DNA from: [Haemophilus] ducreyi
Lineage (GTDB): Bacteria; Pseudomonadota; Gammaproteobacteria; Enterobacterales; Pasteurellaceae
Assembly (NCBI RefSeq): GCF_900109315.1
Contig: NZ_FOJC01000011.1
Coordinates: forward strand, 1-32,060
DNA length: 32,060 bases
Direction of reading: 5' to 3'
Positions 1 through 8,885 of this stretch are shown one piece after another (the first letter of the stretch is position 1; every line of letters starts with the position of its first letter). The translations under genes and the position numbers were made by a program. Below the pieces are notes generated by a model that was not told the origin of the DNA, ran no database searches, and worked only from the letters and a program-made list of their open reading frames with translations.

Positions 1-183
1 ACAACGGACGTAACAGGAACGATTGAATTACCTGAAGATGTTGAGATGGTAATGCCTGGTGATAATATCAAGATGACAGTAAGCTTAATTCACCCTATCG
101 CGATGGACGAAGGTCTTCGTTTCGCTATTCGTGAAGGCGGTCGTACTGTAGGTGCCGGCGTTGTTGCGAAAATCATTAAATAA
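1..183 (+). CDS. tuf: Elongation factor Tu, C-terminal end (partial)
   Basis: This is the last 60 codons of EF-Tu, the GTPase that delivers aminoacyl-tRNA to the ribosome; the 5' part lies outside the window. The frame is open from base 1 to TAA at 181-183. It encodes the conserved domain 3 end, with the stretches [30 protein letters not shown] and the terminal [11 protein letters not shown] strong hairpin terminator follows at once, so the downstream sialyltransferase is probably a separate transcription unit. Pasteurellaceae usually carry two near-identical tuf genes, and which copy this is cannot be told from here. Confidence 0.97.
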   Translation, partial: TTDVTGTIELPEDVEMVMPGDNIKMTVSLIHPIAMDEGLRFAIREGGRTVGAGVVAKIIK

Positions 184-210
184 TTAGCAATTGCTTATTT
201 TATTTTAAAA

Positions 211-240
211 GGCGTATCTTGTGATACGCCTATTTCTTTT
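211..240 (+). terminator. Rho-independent terminator of tuf
   Basis: GGCGTATC at 211-218 and GATACGCC at 223-230 form a perfect 8-bp stem with a 4-base loop, followed by the T-rich run TATTTCTTTT. It begins 27 bases after the tuf stop codon. Confidence 0.9.
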
Positions 241-294
241 ATATGAAATATGGTTAAAATAACCTATATTTTCTTATTCTTCGTACTTATTTAG

Positions 295-1494
295 ATGCTG
301 ATTCAACAAAATCTTGAAATTTATCTTGATTATGCAACTATCCCAAGCTTGGCTTATTTTATGCATTTTATTCAACATAAAGATGATGTTGATAGCATTC
401 GTTTATTTGGTCTAGCACGTTTTGATATTCCACAATCAATTATCGATCGCTATCCTGCTAACCATTTGTTCTACCATAACATCGATAATCGTGATCTTAC
501 TGCCGTATTAAATCAACTAGCAGACATTCTTGCCCAAGAGAATAAGCGCTTCCAGATCAATCTACATTTAAACCTATTTCACAGCATCGACTTATTTTTT
601 GCCATTTACCCAATCTATCAGCAATATCCACATAAAATTTCAACTATTCAATTACAGCTTTATGATGATGGCTCAGAAGGCATTGTCACCCAGCATTCTT
701 TATGTAAAATAGCCGATCTTGAGCAACTGATTTTGCAACATAAAAATGTATTACTAGAACTGCTTACTAAAGGCACTGCTAACGTGCCTAATCCTACTTT
801 GCTCCGCTATTTATGGAATAACATTATTGATAGCCAATTTCACTTGATTTCTGATCATTTCCTCCAGCATCCTAAATTACAACCGCTAAAACGCTTATTA
901 AAACGTTATACAATTTTAGATTTTACTTGTTATCCTCGCTTTAATGCTGAGCAAAAACAACTCCTCAAAGAAATATTGCATATCTCTAATGAGCTAGAAA
1001 ACTTATTAAAACTGCTCAAACAGCATAATACTTTTTTATTTACGGGCACAACCGCCTTTAACTTGGATCAAGAAAAACTTGACTTATTAACACAACTACA
1101 TATTTTGTTGCTTAATGAGCACCAAAATCCCCACTCAACGCATTACATTGGCAATAATTATTTATTACTGATTAAAGGCCACGCAAATAGTCCTGCTTTG
1201 AATCATACTTTAGCTTTACATTTTCCTGATGCAATATTCCTGCCTGCTAATATTCCATTTGAGATCTTTGCAATGCTAGGTTTTACGCCCAATAAAATGG
1301 GGGGCTTTGCTAGCACTAGCTACATTAATTATCCAACAGAAAATATAAATCATCTGTTCTTCTTAACCTCTGATCAGCCGTCTATTCGAACCAAATGGTT
1401 GGATTATGAAAAGCAGTTTGGCTTAATGTATAGTTTATTAGCCATGCAAAAAATCAATGAAGATCAAGCATTTATGTGTACAATACATAATTAA
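295..1494 (+). CDS. GT80-family sialyltransferase (Hd0053-like)
   Basis: This protein is predicted to transfer sialic acid from CMP-sialic acid to a galactoside acceptor, probably on lipooligosaccharide. Its 399 residues resemble the Pasteurella multocida PmST1 family (CAZy GT80) along the whole length, as compared from memory. The YDDGS motif with the general-base Asp is at residues 123-127. The FTGTT stretch is at 249-253. KGH, the CMP-binding His motif, is at 294-296, followed by the PANIPFE segment ending at 323 and the AST/S segment near 339-342. After KGH the usual Pro is Ala. There is no signal peptide or membrane segment, so a cytoplasmic enzyme is expected. H. ducreyi is known to have a GT80 alpha-2,3-sialyltransferase (Hd0053), and this is probably that gene. 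ATG at 295 is chosen because homology begins within a few residues. No strong Shine-Dalgarno is visible. Confidence 0.88.
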   Translation: MLIQQNLEIYLDYATIPSLAYFMHFIQHKDDVDSIRLFGLARFDIPQSIIDRYPANHLFYHNIDNRDLTAVLNQLADILAQENKRFQINLHLNLFHSIDLFFAIYPIYQQYPHKISTIQLQLYDDGSEGIVTQHSLCKIADLEQLILQHKNVLLELLTKGTANVPNPTLLRYLWNNIIDSQFHLISDHFLQHPKLQPLKRLLKRYTILDFTCYPRFNAEQKQLLKEILHISNELENLLKLLKQHNTFLFTGTTAFNLDQEKLDLLTQLHILLLNEHQNPHSTHYIGNNYLLLIKGHANSPALNHTLALHFPDAIFLPANIPFEIFAMLGFTPNKMGGFASTSYINYPTENINHLFFLTSDQPSIRTKWLDYEKQFGLMYSLLAMQKINEDQAFMCTIHN

Positions 1495-1620
1495 ATAAAA
1501 AGGCGATTGCTCTTATCAATTCTTGCACTCTCTTACTAATTTGTTCTTTTAACATTATGATCGCTTTGTATATTGGATAGATACAGGATTGCACCATATT
1601 CCATCAATCGCAAAGATGAA

Positions 1621-1664
1621 AAAAGCGGTCACTTTTATCAAAAATTTTAGCAAAAGACCGCTTT
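1621..1664. terminator. Bidirectional terminator made of paired uptake-signal cores
   Basis: AAAGCGGTC (1622-1630) and GACCGCTTT (1656-1664) form an inverted repeat with a 25-base loop, flanked by A/T runs. It lies between the convergent sialyltransferase and accA genes and could stop both. Each arm is an AAGCGGTC uptake-signal core. Confidence 0.65.
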
Positions 1665-1678
1665 ATTTGATGATATAC

Positions 1679-2632
1679 TTAAACGTAGCCGTAACTCATT
1701 AGACGCTCATAACGGCGTTCTAACAATGCTTCTATGGTGAGGCTATCTAACTCTGCTAAATCAGCTAAAATCTGCTGTTTTAAATTGTGTGCAATTTTAA
1801 GCACGTCACGATGCGCACCACCTAATGGTTCATCAACAATACCGTCAATTAAATTAAGTTCCTTTAAACGTTGTGCCGTTAGGCCCATTACTTCTGCCGC
1901 CATTGATGCTTTCTCGGCACTTTTCCACAAAATAGAAGCACAACCTTCCGGGGAAATAACGGAATAAGTTGAATATTGCAACATATTTACCTTATCACCA
2001 ATGCCGATTGCTAATGCACCACCAGAACCACCCTCACCGATTACGGTACAAATGATCGGCACACTTAACTGTGACATTTCCCGTAAATTGCGCGCAATCG
2101 CTTCTGCTTGGCCACGTTCTTCTGCTCCGATACCAGGATAAGCGCCCGGTGTATCAATAAAAGTAATGATTGGCATCTTAAAACGTTCTGCCATTTCCAT
2201 TAGGCGTAAGGCTTTACGATATCCCTCCGGAGCAGGCATACCAAAATTACGTTTTACTTTCTCTTTAGTCACACGGCCTTTTTGATGGCCAATTACCATA
2301 ACAGGACGACCATCTAAACGCGCAATACCCCCGACAATCGCTTTATCATCTGCAAAAGCACGATCACCGGCTAACTCATCAAATTCAGTAAAAATATGTT
2401 CGATATAATCTAAAGTATAAGGACGATTTGGATGGCGAGCCATTCTAGAAACTTGCCACGCATCTAAATTAGCAAAAGTTTTCTTAGTTAATTCTTGGCT
2501 TTTATGTTGTAGGCGTTTAATTTCATCTTCAAGATCAATTTTACCGTCTTGCGCACAAACTAAACGCAATGATTCAATTTTTGCTTCTAATTCAGCAATC
2601 GGTAATTCAAAGTCTAAATATTCTTGGCTCAT
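1679..2632 (-). CDS. accA: Acetyl-CoA carboxylase carboxyltransferase, alpha subunit
   Basis: AccA pairs with AccD to transfer the carboxyl group from carboxybiotin to acetyl-CoA, giving malonyl-CoA, the committed step of fatty acid synthesis. At 317 residues it matches the family length (319 in E. coli). It opens with the coiled N-terminal segment [19 protein letters not shown], then the carboxyltransferase fold. Conserved stretches include [23 protein letters not shown], the GRVTKEK loop, [10 protein letters not shown] and the oxyanion-type [17 protein letters not shown] lies 8 bases before ATG 2630-2632. The gene stands alone, with a shared terminator at its 3' end. No lesion is seen. Confidence 0.97.
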   Translation of the reverse strand: MSQEYLDFELPIAELEAKIESLRLVCAQDGKIDLEDEIKRLQHKSQELTKKTFANLDAWQVSRMARHPNRPYTLDYIEHIFTEFDELAGDRAFADDKAIVGGIARLDGRPVMVIGHQKGRVTKEKVKRNFGMPAPEGYRKALRLMEMAERFKMPIITFIDTPGAYPGIGAEERGQAEAIARNLREMSQLSVPIICTVIGEGGSGGALAIGIGDKVNMLQYSTYSVISPEGCASILWKSAEKASMAAEVMGLTAQRLKELNLIDGIVDEPLGGAHRDVLKIAHNLKQQILADLAELDSLTIEALLERRYERLMSYGYV

Positions 2633-2763
2633 ATCTAAGTCCTGTTTTTTTTAGAAAATTATGTTTATTTTAACAATGATAGTAACAAAATAGGCATAAA
2701 ATCCGGTTTTTTTACTATTTTTTCTGCTATTTTATTGACTGATCCGACCGCTTATTCGATCGG

Positions 2764-4182
2764 CTAAGGTACTACACTAAATTGCCCCATGGCTCCACGA
2801 TCACGCAACATAAAATCGGATACACCAAAAGTAAAAGGTAACTCTGCCGATGCTAAATGTTCAAAACGCACTAATAATGTCACCGGTTGTTGTGCCTCCA
2901 ACCAAACGGTATCTTGCCAAGCTAACTGTTTATAAGGTTCTTTTTGCTGATTACGTGTTTCAACAATAAATTTAGCACCTTGTAAGGTAAAACCAACCGC
3001 TTCATTGCTAGTCAAATACCAACGTTCGACTGTACCTTGTTTAATCGTAAAATCAATCCGCTTTGGATCAAACCGTTGTTGATTAATTAAATAATCTAGC
3101 GGTCGTAGCACAAATTGTCGTTCTTGCGTAATATTCAATTTAAAATCATCTAAATCAAAGGCAGGCAATGTAGGTTGCTTACTAAAGAGGGTTGCCATTC
3201 CTTCTGGACGTAATTCCAGAATAACGTTATCTACGAGTTCATCATTATCATTAAATAAACTTTTGGCTTGATAAAGAAGATCACGTTTAGCACCGCTAAT
3301 CAATGAAACCATATTTCCCTGATTCAAATCAACTAATACTTCGACACGAGCAGAAGGCGCGAGCTGAATTTGTGGCATTTCGACTGGTTTGGCTAACATT
3401 CCCATACCAGTAGCAATCAGCAATAAAGGTTGATCATTATCCAAACGTAATTGATAACTGCGGGAAAGAGAAGCATTCACAAGCCGTAACCGCACCCAAC
3501 CACGTGGCACTGAATGGTAAACATTTTCTTGTCCATTCACAAACAACCGCTTACCCCAAAACTGCTTTTGATTACTATCCAACAGTTGCACACCTGCACC
3601 ATTCAATAGCTGATCTTGTAACAATAAGGGAATATCATTCACGCCATATTTATTGGGCAGATCCGCTGTTTGTGCTTGCTTATCTTCAATTAACCAGAAT
3701 CCAGCTAAACCACGATAAAGCTGATGTGCTGAATTTAACATCGTATCAGCGTGATACCAAGCAGTACAAGCTGGCTGATTAACCAAAATAATCGGTGACC
3801 AATGACTATGTGCTTTTAAGCTGTGATGAGGGGAACCAACCATATTGGTTGATGCTAATAAACCTTGAATATTCATCGCTACTTCTTGCGATAAATTATT
3901 TACATAGCTTAAACGGACCACGTCTCCTCGTTTCACGCGTACAGTCGGTGCCAAGTATTGCCCATTCACGCCCCAAACATCCACTAATTTACCCGCTTCA
4001 AACTGCGTCTGTGCAGGACGTAAATCTAATCGAATAGGGCGACCACGTCCAATCTCTAACAATGGCGGAATCATTAGTGGTTTACGCTCAGCAGCGAACA
4101 AGCGCTTAGGCATAACCACTAAGCCACCTGCTAGCATCGCACGATTTAATAATTGTCTTCTAGTTAATTTACTATCACGCAT
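2764..4182 (-). CDS. ftsP: Cell division protein FtsP (SufI), Tat-exported cupredoxin-fold protein
   Basis: FtsP (SufI) is a periplasmic multicopper-oxidase-like protein that stabilises the divisome under stress. The 472-residue length equals the family's. The N-terminus has a twin-arginine signal: LTRRQLL at residues 6-12, a hydrophobic stretch, and a likely cleavage near FAAE (residues 29-32). Three cupredoxin domains follow. The copper-ligand motifs of true multicopper oxidases are missing: NIQGL stands where HWHG would be, and there is no HCHxxxHxxxGM at the end. This fits FtsP and argues against a CueO-type oxidase. It starts 6 bases after the plsC stop codon; the plsC-ftsP order is the same as in E. 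coli, so the two are surely one operon. Confidence 0.92.
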   Translation of the reverse strand: MRDSKLTRRQLLNRAMLAGGLVVMPKRLFAAERKPLMIPPLLEIGRGRPIRLDLRPAQTQFEAGKLVDVWGVNGQYLAPTVRVKRGDVVRLSYVNNLSQEVAMNIQGLLASTNMVGSPHHSLKAHSHWSPIILVNQPACTAWYHADTMLNSAHQLYRGLAGFWLIEDKQAQTADLPNKYGVNDIPLLLQDQLLNGAGVQLLDSNQKQFWGKRLFVNGQENVYHSVPRGWVRLRLVNASLSRSYQLRLDNDQPLLLIATGMGMLAKPVEMPQIQLAPSARVEVLVDLNQGNMVSLISGAKRDLLYQAKSLFNDNDELVDNVILELRPEGMATLFSKQPTLPAFDLDDFKLNITQERQFVLRPLDYLINQQRFDPKRIDFTIKQGTVERWYLTSNEAVGFTLQGAKFIVETRNQQKEPYKQLAWQDTVWLEAQQPVTLLVRFEHLASAELPFTFGVSDFMLRDRGAMGQFSVVP

Positions 4183-4188
4183 AACACT

Positions 4189-4914
4189 TTATTTCTTATT
4201 TTCAATAGCGGCAATTTCAGCATCTAATTCAGCAATTTTAGCCGCCATCATCGTATAACTCTTATCAATCAATTCACGCAAATTTTCGCGGTTATAACCA
4301 CGAGTATCAATTGGCTCAAGCATTTCACAAATCACTGTACCATTATCCCAACGATTAAGATCAACTTTATTATGCAAATTAGAACAAACAATGGGTACAA
4401 TCGGCAAACCTGCTGTAATTGCGGTGTGAAATGCCCCAGTTTTAAATGGCAATAAACCACGCCCACGGCTACGCGTTCCTTCTGGAAACATCCAAATCGA
4501 GATTTGCCGTTCATGAATAATCTTTATTACTTTACTCATCGTGTTAATAGCACTGCTACGTTTTTGTCGATCAATAAAAATATTACCGGTTGCCCAATAA
4601 GCAAGGCCAAAAAAAGGTAACCAAATCAAACTTTTCTTGCCAATTGTTACTGTGCGTAATGGCACCATGCCAGCAATCGTTAACATATCATAATTATTTT
4701 GGTGATTAGCAATATAGATAGCCTGCTGATTAAAACTAGCGCGAGAACGATAAATCACTCTTAACCCGACCAACCGATGCATTGTGGCATACAACTTTGC
4801 TATTTGACTGACAGAATTAGGATGACGTAAGCGAATAAAAGCGTATAAAGCACCAAACAATGAAATAATAATAGCGGTAGTTGCCACCAACAAAATACGA
4901 ATAAGTTTTAACAT
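4189..4914 (-). CDS. plsC: 1-acyl-sn-glycerol-3-phosphate acyltransferase
   Basis: PlsC acylates lysophosphatidic acid to phosphatidic acid at the inner membrane, the second acylation of phospholipid synthesis. The protein has 241 residues (E. coli 245). It has an N-terminal membrane segment at residues 4-24, the catalytic NHxxxxD motif NHQNNYD (His71, Asp76), the phosphate-binding block FPEGTRSR (143-150) and the KTGAFH motif. The reading frame stays open upstream to about 5016, but ATG 4912-4914 is preferred. The protein then begins MLKLIRILLV like its homologues, and AAGG lies 7 bases upstream. The extra upstream residues have no family counterpart. It is the first gene of plsC-ftsP. Confidence 0.95.
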   Translation of the reverse strand: MLKLIRILLVATTAIIISLFGALYAFIRLRHPNSVSQIAKLYATMHRLVGLRVIYRSRASFNQQAIYIANHQNNYDMLTIAGMVPLRTVTIGKKSLIWLPFFGLAYWATGNIFIDRQKRSSAINTMSKVIKIIHERQISIWMFPEGTRSRGRGLLPFKTGAFHTAITAGLPIVPIVCSNLHNKVDLNRWDNGTVICEMLEPIDTRGYNRENLRELIDKSYTMMAAKIAELDAEIAAIENKK

Positions 4915-5065
4915 AACCAACCTTATTTTAAATATACCACCAGAAATATACTGATAGATAACCAACGATATTAGCCAAATATCACTAATGCAATAGAAAT
5001 GTGCGAAGTATAGCAAAATTTAGCTGATTTCGCCCTAATTCACCCGCTTGTTTTTGGCTTTGCCA

Positions 5066-5094
5066 TAAAAAAACCACGCTCGCAAGCGTGGTTT
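5066..5094 (-). terminator. Rho-independent terminator of the intact ompA paralogue
   Basis: AAACCACGCT (5071-5080) and AGCGTGGTTT (5085-5094) form a perfect 10-bp stem with a CGCA loop. On the minus strand a T run follows. It lies 22 bases after the stop codon at 5117. Confidence 0.92.
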
Positions 5095-5116
5095 ATCTCT
5101 TACATTCGCTACAATA

Positions 5117-6340
5117 TTACATTGTAATTTGTTTAGTACCTTGTACTTGAACTTCTACGCGACGATCAGGTGCTAAACAAGCGATTAATTGTTTACGACC
5201 TTTTACTGCGTCACAAGTGTTACCTGTGATTGGGTTTGCTTCACCGTAACCCACTGCAGCTACTGATGCTGGGTTTTGACCTTTAGCAACTAAATAGTTT
5301 GCAACTATTTCTGCACGACGTTGTGACAGTTTTAAGTTTGCTTCTTCTTTACCAATACGGTCAGTATAACCATTTACTTGGATTGCTGGAGTAGCTAAAC
5401 CTAGATTAACAATTTCAGCATTAGTTGCATCTAACACTTGTGCTGCTTCTTGTTTTAAATCTGCTTTAGCAAAATCAAATAATACATCTGAGCTAAATGC
5501 AAAGTTTTTAGATACAACTTCTGGCTCTGCTACAGGTGTTGGCTCGTCCATCATCATTTGCGCGCCTTGACCAAAGCGGTATGATAAACCAGCAGATACT
5601 GAGTGCATATCTGGAGAATATTTACCTACCATATCATTAGTTTTATATGCTTTCTTGATTGCTTTACCTAAATTACCTACTCTATTTAAGTATTGGTATT
5701 CAACACGTAAAGCTAATTCTGGAATGATAGCATACTCAAAACCAGCGCCTAAAATTAAAGATGGTTTTACATCATATACTCTATTTTTAACTTTTTCTGT
5801 CTTATTATTGGCCGCTTTTTTCTTAGGTTTAACACTATAATCGTTACGTGCTAATCCAATACCTACTTTTGCATAAGCATCTAAATCAGGTAAAAGTTCA
5901 TAGCTTGGTTTTAAGCTAAAATTAACACCGTGTGCTGTATGTCTTACTACATATTCTTCATTATTATCGGTTGCTCTATCTTTCATAGCGCTAACTACAG
6001 GAAATTGAATGCTCTCTTTTTCTGCATGTTTAAATTTCGCACTTAGTTGGCCATAATAGTCATAACCTAATTCAGCCGCTAAACCTGCTTTATTTTGATT
6101 AAAAATTTGATAGCCTGCGAACACACCATAAGTTACTGAATCACGTCTAATATTTAATTTTCCTTCTTTCATAACAGTAGGATGTTTACGATTTTTATAT
6201 TTATTATCGAATTGGTTAATACCTCTATGGAAGCTTGCCCAACCCGCTTTAGCACCCACATAAAAAGTATCCGCTTGTGGCGCAGCAGTCGCTACAGCTG
6301 TTGCTGATAATACAGCTAATGTAACTAATGTTTTTTTCAT
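5117..6340 (-). CDS. OmpA-family major outer membrane protein (intact paralogue)
   Basis: This is an OmpA-type porin that spans the outer membrane and anchors it to peptidoglycan; it has 407 residues. Residues 1-19 are a signal peptide (MKKTLVTLAVLSATAVATA), leaving a mature start APQADTFYVG. An eight-strand beta-barrel runs to about 255 and ends YRFGQG. A short Pro-rich hinge (PTPVAEPEV) follows. The C-terminal OmpA peptidoglycan-binding domain holds VLFDFAKADL, NGYTDRIG (Asp) and LSQRRAEIV (Arg), and two Cys near the end (NTCDAV, IACLAP) likely form a disulfide. AGAGGA precedes the ATG. H. ducreyi has two tandem OmpA homologues, MOMP and OmpA2. Judged from remembered locus order this one may be OmpA2, but that is uncertain. 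The surface loops are rich in Lys and Asn. Confidence 0.93.
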   Translation of the reverse strand: MKKTLVTLAVLSATAVATAAPQADTFYVGAKAGWASFHRGINQFDNKYKNRKHPTVMKEGKLNIRRDSVTYGVFAGYQIFNQNKAGLAAELGYDYYGQLSAKFKHAEKESIQFPVVSAMKDRATDNNEEYVVRHTAHGVNFSLKPSYELLPDLDAYAKVGIGLARNDYSVKPKKKAANNKTEKVKNRVYDVKPSLILGAGFEYAIIPELALRVEYQYLNRVGNLGKAIKKAYKTNDMVGKYSPDMHSVSAGLSYRFGQGAQMMMDEPTPVAEPEVVSKNFAFSSDVLFDFAKADLKQEAAQVLDATNAEIVNLGLATPAIQVNGYTDRIGKEEANLKLSQRRAEIVANYLVAKGQNPASVAAVGYGEANPITGNTCDAVKGRKQLIACLAPDRRVEVQVQGTKQITM

Positions 6341-6565
6341 TTTAATTTTCCTCTAAGAGAATTGAATTGTTTGAATTATTCATTCTAAGATAATCAATGG
6401 CAACATTGACTATACCCACCTACTTTTTTAAAGTTAGTATAATAAATTTTCCATTTATTTACACTTTTTTTATTCTAACAGAGAAAAATATAAAAAGACA
6501 ATATAAATGCCAATCTCAGTTTAAAAAATATGCAAATAAAAACATATCAATGTATAATTTGCAAA
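6341..6565. other. AT-rich intergenic region upstream of the intact ompA paralogue
   Basis: No gene is supported here. The region must hold the minus-strand promoter of the 5117-6340 gene. One weak candidate is TTGCCA with AATAAT 17 bases away, just upstream of the ribosome binding site. The remainder is very AT-rich with no clear operator. A plus-strand open frame at 6397-6606 is judged spurious. Confidence 0.4.
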
Positions 6566-6596
6566 ATAAAAAAGCCCATACGTTAAGTATGGGCTT
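6566..6596 (-). terminator. Terminator between the two ompA paralogues
   Basis: AAGCCCATAC (6572-6581) and GTATGGGCTT (6587-6596) form a perfect 10-bp stem with a 5-base loop. On the minus strand it is followed by TTTTTTATTTT. It lies 24 bases after the original stop of the upstream paralogue, so the two ompA genes are probably transcribed separately. Confidence 0.9.
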
Positions 6597-6620
6597 AATA
6601 TTGTGACTGAAAATGACCGA

Positions 6621-7837
6621 TTACATTGTTACTTCTTTAGTGCCTTGTACTTGAACTTCTACACGACGATCAGGTGCTAAACAAACGATTAATTGTTTAC
6701 GACCTTTTACTGCATCACAAGTGTTACCTGTGATTGGGTTCGCTTCACTTCACCATAACCAACTGCATTGATTGATACTGGGTTTTGACCTTTAGCGACT
6801 AAGTAGTTTGCTACAGTTTCTGCACGACGTTGTGACAGTTTTAAGTTTACATCACCACTACCAATACGGTCAGTATAACCATTCACTTGGATTGCTGGTG
6901 TCGCTAGACCTAAATTAACGATTTCCGTATTAGTTGCGTCTAACACCTGTGCAGCTTCCTGTTTCAAATCTGCTTTAGCAAAATCAAATAATACATCCGA
7001 GCTAAACGCAAAGTTTTTAGATACGACTTCTGGCTCTACTACTACAGGTGTTGATTCAATTTTCCCACCTTGACCAAAGCGATATGATAACCCTACAGAA
7101 ACAGAATGTATATCTGGCGCATAAGCACGTGATGTTGAGATATCTTTAGCTTGCATTGCTTTATGTAAATTACCCGCTTTATTTAGGTATTGATACTCTG
7201 TACGAAGCGCTAATTCTGGTGTAATTGCATATTCAACACCCGCGCCTAATAATAAAGAAGGCTTAAGTGTGTGTAACTTAGTTTCGTCTTTAACGTGCTG
7301 ATTTTTACTTTGAAGATCTAAAATAAATTTATAATCATTACGCACTAATCCCATACCAACTTTACCATATACATCTAAGTTAGGTAGAATCTCATAGCTC
7401 GGTTTTAAGCTTAAATTTGCGCCATGTGCAGTATGTTTAAATTGACGATTTAAGTCGCCTTTAGGCTTAGGTTTATGAATAGGGGGTCTTGGTCCTATAA
7501 GAGTAGGAACATCTAACGCTACTTTATTTTGGCTACTGCCTTTCATTTGACCATAGTAGTCATAGCCTAATTCAAGCGCTAAACCCATTTTATTTTGATT
7601 AAAAATTTGGTAACCACCAAAAACACCATAGGTCACCGAATTACGGTGAATGCCCCAGGTAGTGAACTCCGGATTATAACGTTTATCATTTTGATATTTA
7701 CTATCAAATTGATTAATATCTTTATGTGTGCTTGCCCAACCTGCTTTTGCCCCTAAATAAAAGGTATTGGAATCTGGTGCAGCAAATGCTGCGCTTGTAG
7801 CAGATAATACGGCTAATGTGACTAATGTTTTTTTCAT
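6621..7837 (-). pseudogene. OmpA-family outer membrane protein, frameshifted near the 3' end
   Basis: This is the tandem paralogue of the 5117-6340 gene. It has the same signal peptide type (cleavage before APDSNTFYLG), the same barrel and the same C-terminal peptidoglycan-binding domain. A 5-base tandem duplication, TTCACTTCAC at 6744-6753, replaces the single TTCAC of the intact copy. Translation leaves frame after AVGYGE and stops at 6707 as a 376-residue protein with an unrelated 11-residue tail. Removing one 5-mer restores 403 residues ending GTKEVTM at 6621. The shift deletes the last strand and both conserved Cys, so folding of the domain is doubtful; the barrel is complete. GAGGAG precedes the ATG. 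By remembered gene order this may be the MOMP gene, in which case the lesion should be confirmed from reads. Confidence 0.85.
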
Positions 7838-8310
7838 TTTGATACTCCTCTAGATAGCCATCTTTAAAAGATAAGTAACCTTAATAAATTAGCTATTAAA
7901 GTGTTAATTGATATACTTCCCGTTAAAAGAAAGATCGTTAATTACCGAATACTGTCTAAAATCAAAAAAATTGAAATTGAGATAAATTTGTATTCATAAT
8001 AACAACACACTCTTGTTCCTTAAATAAAAACAAGAATGCATTCATTATCAAAGTTAGCCCCTATAAAAGCAAGCCTATTAACCGGTAAAAACTGTAATAA
8101 AACGTATAAAATCATACAGTTACACGCCATTTCTGTAAAAATGACCTTTCATTAATTATTTTTTACACAACACTTTCAAATAACAAAAATAAACAAAAAA
8201 TGGCCTGCATTAATTGACTATTTATTGACTTTCTATACCCAAAATGACTAACCAAGCTAACTGAACTAAAATATAATACGTTTTCAATGAGTGAATTAAG
8301 GTAAATAAGC
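7838..8310. promoter_or_regulatory. 473-base intergenic region between divergent ompA paralogue and thioesterase
   Basis: No protein or RNA gene is supported. The left side carries GAGGAG and the leader of the ompA paralogue, whose promoter I cannot place firmly. The right side has a good -10 hexamer TATAAT at 8272-8277 for the thioesterase, with a poor -35. An inverted repeat AACTGTA (8090-8096) / TACAGTT (8115-8121) sits mid-region and could be an operator or chance. The region is strongly AT-rich and long for this compact genome. Confidence 0.4.
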
Positions 8311-8742
8311 GTGAAAATCTGGAAACAAACTGCCACGGCACAACAATTAACCGCATTATGTCAAAATTGTGCGGTAGGTCATCTAAGAATTGAATTTATT
8401 GCAATAGGAGATAATTGGTTAGAAGCGCAGTTAACAGTCAATGAAAAAACAATGCAACCATTCGGTGTATTACATGGCGGTATTTCAGCCGCATTAGCTG
8501 AAACTACAGCAAATGCTGGTTCACTGCTAACGTGTGAAGCGCATCAAATGGCGGTTGGTATGGAATTAAATATTAGCCATTTAAAATCCGTGCCATATGG
8601 TCAAACAGTCATTGCGCGAGCTTATCCCGTGAAAATTGGCAGAGAAATACAAGTATGGCAAGTTGATATCAAAGATGAAAGCGGTCATTTATGTGCAGTT
8701 GCACGGCTTTCCACTAAAATACTTAATAAAAATAAACACTAA
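8311..8742 (+). CDS. Hotdog-fold acyl-CoA thioesterase (YdiI/HI1161 type)
   Basis: A cytoplasmic PaaI-type hotdog thioesterase that hydrolyses acyl- or aroyl-CoA esters. Its 143 residues closely resemble H. influenzae HI1161 and E. coli YdiI (MenI, 1,4-dihydroxy-2-naphthoyl-CoA thioesterase) as remembered. The signature MQPFGVLHGGISAALAE lies at residues 48-64. It holds the HGG oxyanion region and the catalytic Glu in ALAE; the later block LGREIQVWQVDI is in the variant form IGREIQVWQVDI. The start is GTG at 8311, with AAGG 9 bases upstream. The physiological substrate is not evident from context, because no menaquinone genes adjoin it. Menaquinone is nevertheless needed by the fumarate reductase encoded in the same window. 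Confidence 0.88.
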   Translation: MKIWKQTATAQQLTALCQNCAVGHLRIEFIAIGDNWLEAQLTVNEKTMQPFGVLHGGISAALAETTANAGSLLTCEAHQMAVGMELNISHLKSVPYGQTVIARAYPVKIGREIQVWQVDIKDESGHLCAVARLSTKILNKNKH

Positions 8743-8783
8743 ATGGGTAATATTACACAAAACTTTGCAAATTTATCCTAAAT

Positions 8784-8812
8784 CCAACCGCTATTGATTA
8801 AAAGGCGGTTGG
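8784..8812 (+). terminator. Possible hairpin terminator after the thioesterase gene
   Basis: CCAACCGC (8784-8791) and GCGGTTGG (8805-8812) form an 8-bp inverted repeat with a 13-base loop. The downstream bases are not T-rich, so this may be only a pair of uptake-signal-like cores. Confidence 0.4.
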
Positions 8813-8885
8813 CTATCCTGACAAGCTATTATAAAATGCTTTTCTTTTTATCTATTTCTTTCATTAACTCAAGAGAAATTCCATT

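Noticed and set aside
2764-4182. Multicopper oxidase (CueO type) instead of FtsP
   Set aside because: The copper-ligand His/Cys motifs are absent, and the gene follows plsC as ftsP/sufI does in E. coli.
6397-6606. 69-codon open frame on the plus strand between the two ompA genes
   Set aside because: Composition reflects AT-rich intergenic DNA, the frame runs through the terminator hairpin, and no family resemblance is seen.
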